Positions 8,581-17,376 are shown, numbered from the stretch's first letter. The stretch: DNA of 64,000 bases from Pseudomonas sp. MYb327 (GCF_040438925.1 NZ_CP159258.1:2494001-2558000), one strand, 5' to 3'. The notes: generated from the letters alone by a model not told the origin. Numbers and translations: made by a program.

Positions 8581-9831
8581 TTACCAGAACTTCCAGGTGT
8601 AGGTCGTGGCGACACGGAATTCGTTGTAGTCGTAGCCAAACTTCTGTTTCACATCGATGTTGCGCAGGTCCATTCCGAGGCCTTGCAGCGGACCACTCTG
8701 CACCACGTAGTTCAGGCCCAGGTAACGTTCGCTTTCCTCGTTGTCGCTAAGGTTGCCACCGCGATCCCAGTTGGTGCCCTTGGTGTAGCGGGTGTAGAAC
8801 TTCAGACCCGGCATGCCCATCCCCGCAAAGTCATAGCCATAGCGCGCCGACCAGGATTTTTCATCCGGGCGGACAAAACCCAGGGACGACCAGTGCACCA
8901 GGTAAGGTTGCGGGATATACCCGTTCATCGTCGGGAATACGCTGTCGCCGAGCATGCGCTGGTAACTGAGGCCAAACATGTGTGCACCTTTGAGCAAGGT
9001 GAACAAGGCACCGTAGGAACGGTTATCAATCTCACCGTTCAAGGCATTGCCATCTTCATTGTTATTGAAGTAGCGCAAGTCGGTTTTAAGTTTGTAGCCG
9101 TTACCCAAATCAGCCATGTGCATCAGGCCGAAATAGTGCTGCTGATAAATGTCGTGCAACACGCCATAGAAATAACTGGCTTGCAGGTTTTTGCTGATGT
9201 CGTAAGTCACGCCACCAAAGTCCAGGCCATCACTGTCGAGATTATCGGTGGAGCCAAACTTGTACAGCTTTTCGTGGTTGGAAGATTCCCGGGTCACGGC
9301 AGACCAGAAGCGGCCGCCGGTCAGCGTCAGCTTATCGACCTCCTTGGACTCAACCACGGCGCCTTGGTAAATGGTGTCCAACTGCCGACTGGGGTCATCG
9401 AATGCCACCGGCAATTGAGGGCGCAGATCACCGACCTTCAATTCGGTCTTGCTGTAGCGCATCTTGAAGGTGGCACCGGCGCGACTGTAGTCATCAGCCG
9501 TTTGTTGATCGGTGACGCTGTAAGGCAGCGAACCGTCGTTGCCCGACGAATCCAGGCGCACAGCGTATTGCGCATCCACATCAAGGCCGATGGCCAAGGC
9601 TGTATCGGTGTAGCCGGAAGTAAACTGCGCATCGAAACCCTGGGACCAACTATGCACTTCAGAAACCGGCGCATCGGTATTGGTGTAGTTACGGTGCAAA
9701 TAGAAGTTACGCGTATCGACCTTGAAGTGACTGTCATCAATAACATCGGCATAGGCTGCCAATGGCGAACACATCATTCCCAATGCGCTGGCAATACGGA
9801 GCCCACGGCAAGTTTGCTTTACCTGAAGCAT
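8581..9831 (-). CDS. OprD-family outer-membrane porin
   Basis: 416 residues. A signal peptide ends near AYA (residue 28), followed by the OprD opening DDSHFKVDTRNFYLHRNYTN and alternating amphipathic strands, with GLQYFNNNEDG-like and KSWSARYGYDFAGMGMPGLKFYTRYTKG signatures and a C-terminal aromatic residue (W) that marks outer-membrane beta-barrels. OprD porins pass small carboxylates, amino acids or aromatics. GGAG precedes the ATG. The gene is the most upstream member of the leftward cluster and likely supplies the substrate to the MFS permease. Confidence 0.9.
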   Translation of the reverse strand: MLQVKQTCRGLRIASALGMMCSPLAAYADVIDDSHFKVDTRNFYLHRNYTNTDAPVSEVHSWSQGFDAQFTSGYTDTALAIGLDVDAQYAVRLDSSGNDGSLPYSVTDQQTADDYSRAGATFKMRYSKTELKVGDLRPQLPVAFDDPSRQLDTIYQGAVVESKEVDKLTLTGGRFWSAVTRESSNHEKLYKFGSTDNLDSDGLDFGGVTYDISKNLQASYFYGVLHDIYQQHYFGLMHMADLGNGYKLKTDLRYFNNNEDGNALNGEIDNRSYGALFTLLKGAHMFGLSYQRMLGDSVFPTMNGYIPQPYLVHWSSLGFVRPDEKSWSARYGYDFAGMGMPGLKFYTRYTKGTNWDRGGNLSDNEESERYLGLNYVVQSGPLQGLGMDLRNIDVKQKFGYDYNEFRVATTYTWKFW

Positions 9832-10272
9832 CCAACGTCTCCACTCTTATTGTTATGGGGTAAAACACCAAGCGAGCTCATTGGAGCAATCCGCTACGGC
9901 GACACGCCTCTTGTCCACGCAAGGTATGCGAGTGGACGTCAGCCCGGTATCGAGATGAACAGCATCCGTGAGGGGGAAATCTTCAACCCGGCTAAAGGTT
10001 TCCCTTAGTCGACCCGAAGGCGGAACGTGGTGAGTTCAGAAAGGAACGGCGAGTTCGCACGAGTTAAGGCGCCGATGTGATCATCGACTGCGAAAAGGAG
10101 CGCCGAAAACAGGCTGACGTATTCCAATGAAAGCTTGCGCCGTGGTGCCAAATGGATCATCGGCACCGATAAATGGACGAAGTGACAGGTCGGTCACCTG
10201 TTAATGCCGGCGAGCTGACAGCTCAGGCACTGCTATGCTGATAACAACTGTTCAGCACTAGAGACGAGCAGC
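9832..10272. other. 440-bp intergenic region between divergent genes
   Basis: No gene is supported here. It should hold the promoter of the leftward porin gene and that of the rightward two-TM gene. The only structure seen is a short dyad, ACAGGT-CGGTC-ACCTGT, at 10185-10201, which might be an operator. Confidence 0.4.
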
Positions 10273-10854
10273 ATGGCAGCGCAAGGCATCCATGTCCCGT
10301 TCATGTTCAAGGTTATGGCCTTCTCGGCAGGCATCGTTCTTGTCGCGGGGGCTATCATGAAGCTGCTCGACACCTTCTTCGACCTGACGTTACTGGCAGA
10401 TACCACGGACTGGTTGCTACTTTTTTGGGATTGGCTTTTGCTGGAAACGCCAATACCGAATTGGTCGCTGTTGATGATTATCACGATTTTAATCAGCGTT
10501 CTGTCTGTCGGGATTTGCTACCTGCGCCTCACAGATGGAACTCATGGCGAGTTACACGAGTTAGAGCGCAAAGTTTACAAAAAGAACAACCCTCAGTTTC
10601 CTCAGCTGACAGATAACCAAACGCTTCTGATGGAAGCTTTGGCCTACCATGCCAGCTTCAGAAAAGTTGCCAATTTAACCTCGGTTTGCAAGCTTGTTTC
10701 ACTCAGCACGCTAGAAGTCGAAATCGGTCTGAAGCAACTCCAGGCCAAACGTCTTGTGAAACAAAAAGTGACAAGGGGTACGTTTGGCGCCACCACTTTT
10801 GAACTGACCCTGGCAGGCAAGGACTATGCGTTAGAGCGACTTGAATTAACGTAG
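10273..10854 (+). CDS. Two-TM protein with C-terminal winged-helix-like segment
   Basis: 193 residues, function not recognised. Two hydrophobic segments (about residues 8-30 and 62-84) flank an acidic/aromatic stretch (TDWLLLFWDWLLLETPIPNW). The cytoplasmic remainder has a pattern like a MarR/winged-helix fold: LTDNQTLLMEALAYHASFRKVANL, STLEVEIGLKQLQAKRLVKQKVTRGTFGATTFELTLAGKDYA, ending as wing and last helix. A membrane-anchored DNA-binding or sensor role is conceivable but unproven. The base composition is lower in GC than its neighbours, which may reflect transfer. It stands alone, convergent with the MscS-type channel. Confidence 0.6.
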   Translation: MAAQGIHVPFMFKVMAFSAGIVLVAGAIMKLLDTFFDLTLLADTTDWLLLFWDWLLLETPIPNWSLLMIITILISVLSVGICYLRLTDGTHGELHELERKVYKKNNPQFPQLTDNQTLLMEALAYHASFRKVANLTSVCKLVSLSTLEVEIGLKQLQAKRLVKQKVTRGTFGATTFELTLAGKDYALERLELT

Positions 10855-10897
10855 AAAGGCACACGAAACGTTCGCTCGCCTGCCCTGTGCTGGCCGA

Positions 10898-12343
10898 TCA
10901 CACCCGGCTGCGCAGCCACTGCAGGAAACCTTTTTTCTCGATAGCCTTTGGCTCTTCCTGAGTCATCGTATGGGCTATCTGCAGGCGGAAATCCAGCAAC
11001 GCTTTCATCGCTTGGCACATCTCGTGACGAGCCTCCATGCACGGCTGGAGATAATCCCGTTCGATGCGGTACAGATTGCAAAAAGTCAGGGCGGCGAACT
11101 CCGCCGGCAGCGCTGTTCCCGAGACGATCCCGCCTTCGCCGATCACCTCCCCTGGCCCCATGCGCCCGGCTTCGAATTTGACGCCAGCACGGAACAAGGC
11201 CACCGTCACCACGCCGGACTCAATGATGTACAACTCCGAGCTGACCTGCCCGCCCGCCAGAATGATTTCGCCGGGAGGAAAGGATTGCAGGGTCATGTTC
11301 TGGCTGACGTGGTCCTTGTCTTCCTCACTCAAGTTACCCGAGAAAATACTGGTGTGGTCCAGCAAGGCCCTGGCTCGCGACAGCCGCACTGGCACGCTCG
11401 GTTCAATGGTCGATATCCAGCTGACACCGGCCGCCAGCAAATGCCGGTACGCCAGATCGTACATCTGGTTGCGCACCGTGCGCTTCTGGTCCATCGACAC
11501 CACGAAGCCGCTGACTTCGTATTCCACGCCATTGCTGCCGGTACTTTTGATCGTCACCTTGGGAGCGGGTTTGGTCAGCAGAATGCGGCAGCCCTGTGCC
11601 GCACGCTCAAGGGCATCGAACACTTTGTTTGGTCGCACCTGCGGGCTGATCAACAAACTGATCGAAACGCCGAACATGTCGCTGGGGCGGCTGAAGTTGG
11701 TGATTTTGGCTTTTGCCGCCATCGAGTTCGGAATTACGATCATGCTGCCTTGCGAGGTTTGCAGGAACGTGGCACGCCAATCGATATCGGTCACCCGGCC
11801 TTCGGTGCCGTCGATGGCGATCCAGTCATCGATTTGATAGGGCTTGGTGGTGTTCAGGACGATCCCGGAAAACACGTCGCTGAGGGTGCTTTGCAGGGCC
11901 AGACCGACAATGATCGCCAAGGCACCGGACGTCGCCAGAACGCCCTTGACCGGCAGATTGAGCACATAAGCCAGCGCGGCGATCACCGCAACCAGGAAAA
12001 TCACCGCGCCGAGCAAGTCCTGCAGTAACCGCCCGGCGTGCCCTACCCGATACATCATCACCGAACCGATCATCACCGTGAGCGTACGCGCGCCGAACAG
12101 CCACCAGATGATCTGCAGCACCGTGTGTGCGAATTGCAGCGGCGCATCATCAATCGAGGGCGCCGGCTCCCAGGGACTCAGGCCTTCATGGAACAACAGC
12201 ACGCTGTACAACGAAAAAATGACCAGACGCGCGAGCACTTTCCAGTTGTACCGGTGGGAGCCAACCACACGCCACATCACCATATCGATCAGGATCAACG
12301 CCAGGCCACAGATCAGTGGACGTTCAGATAACAAGGACAGCAT
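10898..12343 (-). CDS. MscS-type mechanosensitive channel with C-terminal cyclic-nucleotide-binding domain
   Basis: 481 residues. N-terminal membrane helices (to about 140) lead into the MscS pore and beta domains, with VKGVLATSGALAIIVGLALQSTLSDVFSGIVL as pore helix and the conserved DWIAIDGTEGRVTDIDWRATFLQTSQGSMIVIPNS beta domain. After the MscS C-terminal region comes a cNMP-binding fold (about 350-470; FPPGEIILAGGQVSSELYIIESGVV and GPGEVIGEGGIVSG). This is the architecture of the bCNG channel group, in which the cNMP domain modulates gating and mechanosensitivity is often weak. The start is taken at the ATG at 12343 with GGAGG 6 bases upstream; the open frame continues to 12487 without support. 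Confidence 0.88.
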   Translation of the reverse strand: MLSLLSERPLICGLALILIDMVMWRVVGSHRYNWKVLARLVIFSLYSVLLFHEGLSPWEPAPSIDDAPLQFAHTVLQIIWWLFGARTLTVMIGSVMMYRVGHAGRLLQDLLGAVIFLVAVIAALAYVLNLPVKGVLATSGALAIIVGLALQSTLSDVFSGIVLNTTKPYQIDDWIAIDGTEGRVTDIDWRATFLQTSQGSMIVIPNSMAAKAKITNFSRPSDMFGVSISLLISPQVRPNKVFDALERAAQGCRILLTKPAPKVTIKSTGSNGVEYEVSGFVVSMDQKRTVRNQMYDLAYRHLLAAGVSWISTIEPSVPVRLSRARALLDHTSIFSGNLSEEDKDHVSQNMTLQSFPPGEIILAGGQVSSELYIIESGVVTVALFRAGVKFEAGRMGPGEVIGEGGIVSGTALPAEFAALTFCNLYRIERDYLQPCMEARHEMCQAMKALLDFRLQIAHTMTQEEPKAIEKKGFLQWLRSRV

Positions 12344-12574
12344 CAAGCACCTCCAGCGCAGGTCAATGACCGGAAGATCGCCTTCATTCGGCGCACCACC
12401 GCGGCAATCCCGGGAACGGCGCCGTTGATGCAAAAGTATGGCTGCCAATCGGCAAACCGATAGGTCCCGGCAATCGGGAAGTTTCACGACCGCAGTAGCC
12501 GGTTGATCGTGGCGGACAGCTGACGGCTACTTCACCCCTGAATAACCGTCATCACCCGCAAGAAAAGTTACTGG

Positions 12575-13369
12575 CTACTGCACGATAGCGGGATATTCAT
12601 CGCTGCTGTCCGGCCAGGAAGTCAGCACCTGAAAGCCGTCTTCAGTGACCGCCACCATGTGTTCCCATTGGGCCGAAAGGGACTGATCCTTGGTCACCAC
12701 CGTCCAGCCGTCGTCCAGGGTTTTTACGTGGCGCTTGCCCAGGTTCAGCATCGGTTCGATGGTGAAAATCATGCCGGCCTTCAGCTTGAGTCCCTGGCCT
12801 GGAAAGCCGTAATGCAGGATCTGCGGCTCATCGTGATAAACCTTGCCGATACCGTGACCGCAATATTCGCGTACGACACTGAACCCGGCATCTTCAGCGA
12901 CCTTTTGAATGGCATACCCGATGTCGCCCAGTGTCGCGCCGGGACGGACCATTCGTATGCCGGCGCACATGGCGTCATAGGTTGTCTTGACCAGGCGTCG
13001 TGCTTGCGGCGCAGGCTCGCCGACGAAATACATGCGGCTGGTGTCGCCAAACCAACCATCCTTGATGACCGCAATGTCGATGTTCAGGATGTCGCCATCC
13101 TTCAATGCCCTGTTCGAAGGGATGCCATGGCACACCACCTCGTTGACGGATGCGCACACGGTTTTCGGGAAGCCGTGGTAACCGACATTGCCCGGAATGG
13201 CTTTCTGCACATTGACGATGTAGTCGTGACAGATCCGATCAAGTTCGTTGGTGGTGACCCCCGCTTTCACATGGGGAGTGATCATCGCCAGCACTTCGGC
13301 AGCCAGCGTGGCAGCCGCGCCCGACTTGGCGATGTCCGCCGGGGTATTAATGGTGATATTTGCCTTCAT
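12575..13369 (-). CDS. map: Type I methionine aminopeptidase
   Basis: 264 residues, normal for type I MetAP, which removes N-terminal Met from nascent proteins in the cytoplasm. All five metal ligands are visible: Asp in ILNIDIAV, Asp in FGDTSRMY, His in YCGHGIGKVYHDEP, Glu in FTIEPMLN and Glu in QWEHMVAV. It overlaps the preceding ParD-like gene by ATGA, so it is not in the usual rpsB/tsf neighbourhood and is probably a second, non-housekeeping copy in this genome. That its expression is coupled to a ParD-like protein is an inference from the overlap. Confidence 0.93.
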   Translation of the reverse strand: MKANITINTPADIAKSGAAATLAAEVLAMITPHVKAGVTTNELDRICHDYIVNVQKAIPGNVGYHGFPKTVCASVNEVVCHGIPSNRALKDGDILNIDIAVIKDGWFGDTSRMYFVGEPAPQARRLVKTTYDAMCAGIRMVRPGATLGDIGYAIQKVAEDAGFSVVREYCGHGIGKVYHDEPQILHYGFPGQGLKLKAGMIFTIEPMLNLGKRHVKTLDDGWTVVTKDQSLSAQWEHMVAVTEDGFQVLTSWPDSSDEYPAIVQ

Positions 13370-13632
13370 TGCTTGGCTCCGGATGTTGCATGCACCTGAG
13401 AGCCTTGCGAAACATCCGCGAGCACGCAGAGTTGTTTTACATCGAGACCACCCGCCTGCTCGGCACGAATCAGCATGCGGCAGATATCGGTGTGATCGAG
13501 GTTTGGATGCAACTCCGCAAGCATGCCGATGCGCATCCAGTGCTCGGCCTGGGCATTGATCGAACGACTCAGCGCGTCGCTGGCGACGCGCAGATTCTCG
13601 TGCATGTCTTCTGAAATTTTTACGATACCCAT
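13366..13632 (-). CDS. ParD-like family protein (antitoxin-like)
   Basis: 88 residues from the ATG at 13632 (an upstream TTG at 13638 is in frame but weaker). The N-terminal half, MGIVKISEDMHENLRVASDALSRSINAQAEHWMRIGMLAELHP, is the ribbon-helix-helix-like pattern of the ParD-like family, related to ParD antitoxins that bind operator DNA as dimers. No ParE-like toxin is next to it; the partner gene is the MetAP gene, joined by a 4-bp ATGA overlap. It probably autoregulates the pair by analogy with other ribbon-helix-helix proteins. Confidence 0.75.
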   Translation of the reverse strand: MGIVKISEDMHENLRVASDALSRSINAQAEHWMRIGMLAELHPNLDHTDICRMLIRAEQAGGLDVKQLCVLADVSQGSQVHATSGAKQ

Positions 13633-13702
13633 GATCAATCCGATATGAAATGCATATGGATCGTATATTAATCGTGATCAGGGCGAGAGCGCAATTTCAG
13701 AA

Positions 13703-14203
13703 TTACGGCCGTTCTTTCAGTAGCTCCGCGATCAACTGCGCAGGCTGCATCTGCGCTGACTGGGCGATCTGGTTGAGGGTGTCGTTCGGCGATGTCACTG
13801 TAAGCCCTCGTTGACGTAAGCGCGCCACCAGTTCATCGGGCGTGTTCTTGAACAGTGCTGCGCTGTCGCTCAATGGCGCTTTAGTGACAAGTTGCACCGC
13901 GGCAAAGGCCGGATTACCGCCCTGTCTGGCACTCATGCCGGAAACGACAAACGGCACTGCCACCAAAATCGAAAGCAACAGCGGCCAGTAAAGCGACTTG
14001 CGTTTGACATAGCCCATTAAAGGCCCCCAGTTCTTCCACAAGTGCAGCGCAAATGGAATGAGAAGGACAATGCTGAGCCATTCATGCATGCCATGAAACA
14101 GCGCTGGCGCCCAATGGAAGAACAACGCCACGCCAGACACCAAAGAGACGAGGAAGAAGCCTGTGGTCAGGGGAGTTGCGTAGCGATTGATCAGGTTTTT
14201 CAA
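13703..14203 (-). CDS. DUF4405-domain membrane protein
   Basis: 166 residues starting at TTG 14203, with GGAAG 9 bases upstream; no ATG in frame near the start. Three hydrophobic helices (about 10-32, 38-60, 72-90) contain histidines in HWAPALFHGMHEWL and LHLWKNW, as in the cytochrome b561-like DUF4405 family that may bind heme. The tail (95-166) is soluble and contains a SPNDTLNQIAQSAQMQPAQLIAELLKE segment like a small helical domain. Specific function unknown; an inner-membrane electron-transfer role is inferred from the family. Confidence 0.7.
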   Translation of the reverse strand: MKNLINRYATPLTTGFFLVSLVSGVALFFHWAPALFHGMHEWLSIVLLIPFALHLWKNWGPLMGYVKRKSLYWPLLLSILVAVPFVVSGMSARQGGNPAFAAVQLVTKAPLSDSAALFKNTPDELVARLRQRGLTVTSPNDTLNQIAQSAQMQPAQLIAELLKERP

Positions 14204-14385
14204 GTAAGGACTTCCATGGCTCTATGGTCTTGGCGCCCACGAACAAGCAGACGCAGCGGATCTATAACAAGGAATGTTATGGATTAGTTGAGGACCGCCA
14301 TGGTAACGCTGATCTATGTAAGGAGTTTGTAAGCCAGAGTAAAGTTTGAAGTTACATTGCGCCCGACAACTAATGAGTCCAAGCG

Positions 14386-14778
14386 CTACTTCTCGAATCG
14401 CCCGGCGCTCTCACGATCGCGCTCATAGCGATGCTTGAACGGAAACGCCGGCAACCAGGACTCGCGACGCACGGTCCAGAGTTCGTAGGTCGGCATCAGT
14501 TGGTCGGGGGCATCCAGAGATCCCAGATTCACTTCGATTTCGTCGTCGCTGCGCCCGAAAACAGACGAGCCGCAACGGGGACAGAAAAACCGCCCGGCAT
14601 AGTCCCGGGTTTCGCCTTCGATCGTCACCGCGTCTTGAGGGAAAATCGCCGAAGCTTGAAACAGCGACCCATTATGCTTGCGGCAGTCGAGGCAATGGCA
14701 AACGCCCACACGGTACGGTTGCCCCGAGGCCTCAATTCGAACGTTGCCGCACAGGCAACTGCCAGTGAATCGGTCCAT
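14386..14778 (-). CDS. GFA family protein (Mss4-like zinc fold)
   Basis: 130 residues. The zinc-binding cysteines of the GFA/DUF636 fold are visible: GSCLCGNVRIE near the start, CHCLDCRKHNGSLFQ around 30-45, and FFCPRCGSSVFGR around 70-80. Family members were named for glutathione-dependent formaldehyde activation but most have no proven activity. AGGAG lies 8 bases before the ATG at 14778, which is chosen over the upstream in-frame start at 14805. The gene stands alone. Confidence 0.88.
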   Translation of the reverse strand: MDRFTGSCLCGNVRIEASGQPYRVGVCHCLDCRKHNGSLFQASAIFPQDAVTIEGETRDYAGRFFCPRCGSSVFGRSDDEIEVNLGSLDAPDQLMPTYELWTVRRESWLPAFPFKHRYERDRESAGRFEK

Positions 14779-14928
14779 GTTGCGTCTCCTCTTCTCATCA
14801 AGCACCGGTCTGTCCGAGTGAAATATCGGAGTGACCTGACAGCCGGCTCAAACCGGTACTTGTGAAAATAGCAGCTCCACGACCGCTGTGTTGCGAGTGC
14901 ACCGCCAACCGCGCGGCATCACTTGCGA

Positions 14929-16473
14929 TCAAGCGATTTTCAGCGCCTTGAGAATCACCAGCGATTGCTCGGCAAACGCCTGCGCCTGCTCGTTCAGTTC
15001 AGCAATGTTTTCTTCGGCCGTCGTCAGGGCTGTATCGCCCTTGAGGATGCCCTCGCCCTGTTCGGCGATGATGCTCCACGCCAGTTGTGCCCATTCCGAC
15101 GGATGTTTCTTGCCATGCTTGATAGCAATCAGGAACAACTGCTGGAAACGGCTGACGGGAACGCCACCACCGGTGACCGGGCTGGCCATGATCTGGATCG
15201 TGTTGCCGTAAAGCGAGCGTTTACACAGTTGCAGGTTGAGATCGTCGCAACGTGCCTGCACCCGTTTCTCGGCCGCTTCGCTCTGGCACGGAGCCGCTAC
15301 GCCCATGCCCACCAGCACGTTGATGGCTTGCTCAAGTTCGCCATAAGCCTGCGCGGGCAAAGCACCCAACAACTGGCGCAAGGTTTTTGGCGCATAGTCA
15401 TCGGCCGCCAGCGCTTCGAGTACAGGACCGTATATCTCTACCTGCAAAGAAGCTTCGCCTGCCGGTCCCTTGACCGTACTCGATACGGTTTCCGCCCCTC
15501 GCAGCAGGACGAAACGTGTATTGAGCAAGTGCTCGCGGCGCTCAGCGGCAGACAGTCGACTGGCGCCTCGTACGTACAGATCCCGGCGGAAATTCTGGTT
15601 GACGAAATAGTCACGCGCTTGCTCGCGCAGGATCGGGTGTTCGATGCCTTCCAGAAACTCCATGCCTTCAGCCCTCAGGTTGAGCGCGTCGACCGCGTCC
15701 AGCGGCACGGCCGTCGTCGCGTAGTCGAGCTTGGCATGCACCAGTGCATCGACGACGTCAGTGAAGTACATGCAATTCCAATCGCGGTTGAAGTATTCAT
15801 GGGCGACGTATCGCCGATCCTGCCCTTTGATGCTTTGCAGATTGGTGCCAAGGCTCGGGGCCGCGTGGGCGTAGTTGGGGTTGGCGGCCAGCAACGCTTC
15901 GGAGAATTGCAGCGCTGCCTCGATGCGCTCCCCCGGGCGTGCCGATGCTTTGGAGGCAAAGCGGTCATGCACGCTGAACAACTGACGCAACGGTGCTGAA
16001 GGCGACCAGCCCGGCAGGCAGTTGTAATCGATGTACAGCAGACCACCTGGCTTGAGGTGCCGACGGGCGAATTCGACGATCAGTTTTTGATTGTCGCGGC
16101 TGACCCAGGTCCAGATGCCATGAAGGCTGATGCTGTCGAACTGCGGCAAATCATTGCGCGCCAGCAGTTGCTCGAAGCTGTCGTCATACAGCCGGGCATT
16201 GCTGTCAGAGGCGTTCGCCAGTCCGATGGCGTGGGCCGCCATAGCCGGGTGGAAGTCCGTGCCTACATAGGAACCCGGGTTGGCCGCAGCATGGATATTG
16301 ATCGAGACACCCTGGCCAAAACCCAGTTCGCAGTGATACGCGTCGGCACTCTCTACCGTGGCAAAACCACGCAACAGCAGACAGTAGCGCTGGAACACTG
16401 GATTGATTTCCCGGCAATAACTGTAGGTGTAACCTTCGTCCGTGAAATAACCTTCGTTCCAGGCTGTGCTCAT
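14929..16473 (-). CDS. SAM-dependent methyltransferase with methyltransferase-regulatory domain
   Basis: 514 residues. The first part is a class I methyltransferase fold: ADAYHCELGFGQGVSINIHAA (motif I), GTDFHPAMAAHA and the post-motif FDSISLHGIWTWVS with LKPGGLLYIDYNCLPGW. The middle and C-terminal parts (about 210-510) match the predicted methyltransferase regulatory domain, with DVVDALVHAKLDYATTA and an FVLLRGAE segment. Such long proteins occur in proteobacteria, sometimes in surface polysaccharide or protein-modification contexts; the substrate is unknown. The ATG at 16473 has AAGGA 10 bases upstream; an in-frame ATG lies 9 bases earlier. A second methyltransferase gene is divergent from it. 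Confidence 0.82.
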   Translation of the reverse strand: MSTAWNEGYFTDEGYTYSYCREINPVFQRYCLLLRGFATVESADAYHCELGFGQGVSINIHAAANPGSYVGTDFHPAMAAHAIGLANASDSNARLYDDSFEQLLARNDLPQFDSISLHGIWTWVSRDNQKLIVEFARRHLKPGGLLYIDYNCLPGWSPSAPLRQLFSVHDRFASKASARPGERIEAALQFSEALLAANPNYAHAAPSLGTNLQSIKGQDRRYVAHEYFNRDWNCMYFTDVVDALVHAKLDYATTAVPLDAVDALNLRAEGMEFLEGIEHPILREQARDYFVNQNFRRDLYVRGASRLSAAERREHLLNTRFVLLRGAETVSSTVKGPAGEASLQVEIYGPVLEALAADDYAPKTLRQLLGALPAQAYGELEQAINVLVGMGVAAPCQSEAAEKRVQARCDDLNLQLCKRSLYGNTIQIMASPVTGGGVPVSRFQQLFLIAIKHGKKHPSEWAQLAWSIIAEQGEGILKGDTALTTAEENIAELNEQAQAFAEQSLVILKALKIA

Positions 16474-16631
16474 GCTTTGCATCCTTAATGTGTCGAATCT
16501 AAAAAGGTTGCACTTATAAGGGGTAGCCGTTGCGCGCCACAAGCAGAAAATCGTGCATCAGGTTTTTATTGAAGAAGTCACTGTGCAAGGGTTACCTGTC
16601 TTTTTAACCAACCATCATTCCGGACACTAAA

Positions 16632-17315
16632 ATGCCCGCCCCCGAATCCACCCTCCTCCAAAGCTGGCACCACAATGCCCAATCCTGGATCGATGCGGTG
16701 CGCACTGGCGCCATCGAAAGCCGTCAGAAGGTTACCGACCAGGCAATCCTGCTGGCTGTGCTGGGCCGCCAGCCCGAGCGCGTGCTCGACCTCGGCTGTG
16801 GCGAGGGCTGGCTGTTGCGTACGCTGGCTGAACGCGCCATAGAGGCAGTCGGCGTGGACGGCGATGCGACGCTGGTCGAGGCGGCACGGGCGGCGGGCGC
16901 TTCGCCGGTGCATTTGGCGAGCTATGACGAGTTGGTGGAGGCAAAGGTGGACATTGGCAGCAATTACCAGCTGATCTGCGCCAACTTCGCCCTGCTGCAC
17001 CAGGACATTATCCCGCTGCTCGCCGCCATGAACGCCCTGCTTGCCCCTGGCGGCGCGCTAGTCATCCAGACGTTGCATCCGTGGACAGCGGCGACAGGCG
17101 ATTATCAGGACGGTTGGCGGGAAGAGACTTTCGCTGGCTTCAAGGGATCGTGGCAACCCATGCCGTGGTATTTCCGCACCTTGTCCAGTTGGCTCAATGC
17201 GCTGGACATGGCCGGTTTTCGAGTGGCCAGCCTGCAAGAGCCGCAACACCCACAAAGCCCTGTGCCGCAGTCATTGTTGTTGGTGGCCGAGCGGCGTGAT
17301 GAGTTAAATCGATGA
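16632..17315 (+). CDS. Class I SAM-dependent methyltransferase
   Basis: 227 residues. Motif I VLDLGCGEGWLLRTLAERAIEAVGVDGDATLVEAAR binds S-adenosylmethionine; ICANFALLHQD and LLAPGGALVIQTLHPW are the later motifs. It resembles UbiE/BioC-like small-molecule methyltransferases but no substrate is evident. It is divergent from the 514-residue methyltransferase gene, with 158 bp between, and is followed on the same strand by pcaQ, which has its own upstream region. Confidence 0.85.
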   Translation: MPAPESTLLQSWHHNAQSWIDAVRTGAIESRQKVTDQAILLAVLGRQPERVLDLGCGEGWLLRTLAERAIEAVGVDGDATLVEAARAAGASPVHLASYDELVEAKVDIGSNYQLICANFALLHQDIIPLLAAMNALLAPGGALVIQTLHPWTAATGDYQDGWREETFAGFKGSWQPMPWYFRTLSSWLNALDMAGFRVASLQEPQHPQSPVPQSLLLVAERRDELNR

Positions 17316-17376
17316 GTCCGGACAAGGCGCGCCGCCTGACTAGAACCTGTTCAATTCACCAAGGAAGATCACCCGA

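Noticed and set aside
8683..10008. Long plus-strand open frame (441 codons) over the porin gene
   Set aside because: Antisense to a clear OprD gene. Long mirror frames are common in GC-rich codon-biased genes. No family signature and no ribosome site.
10970..12028. 352-codon plus-strand frame over the MscS-type gene
   Set aside because: Mirror of the channel gene, composed of His/Arg/Gln-rich sequence and without a start signal.
13366..13632. Classic ParDE toxin-antitoxin system
   Set aside because: No ParE-like toxin gene is adjacent; the partner is a complete methionine aminopeptidase.
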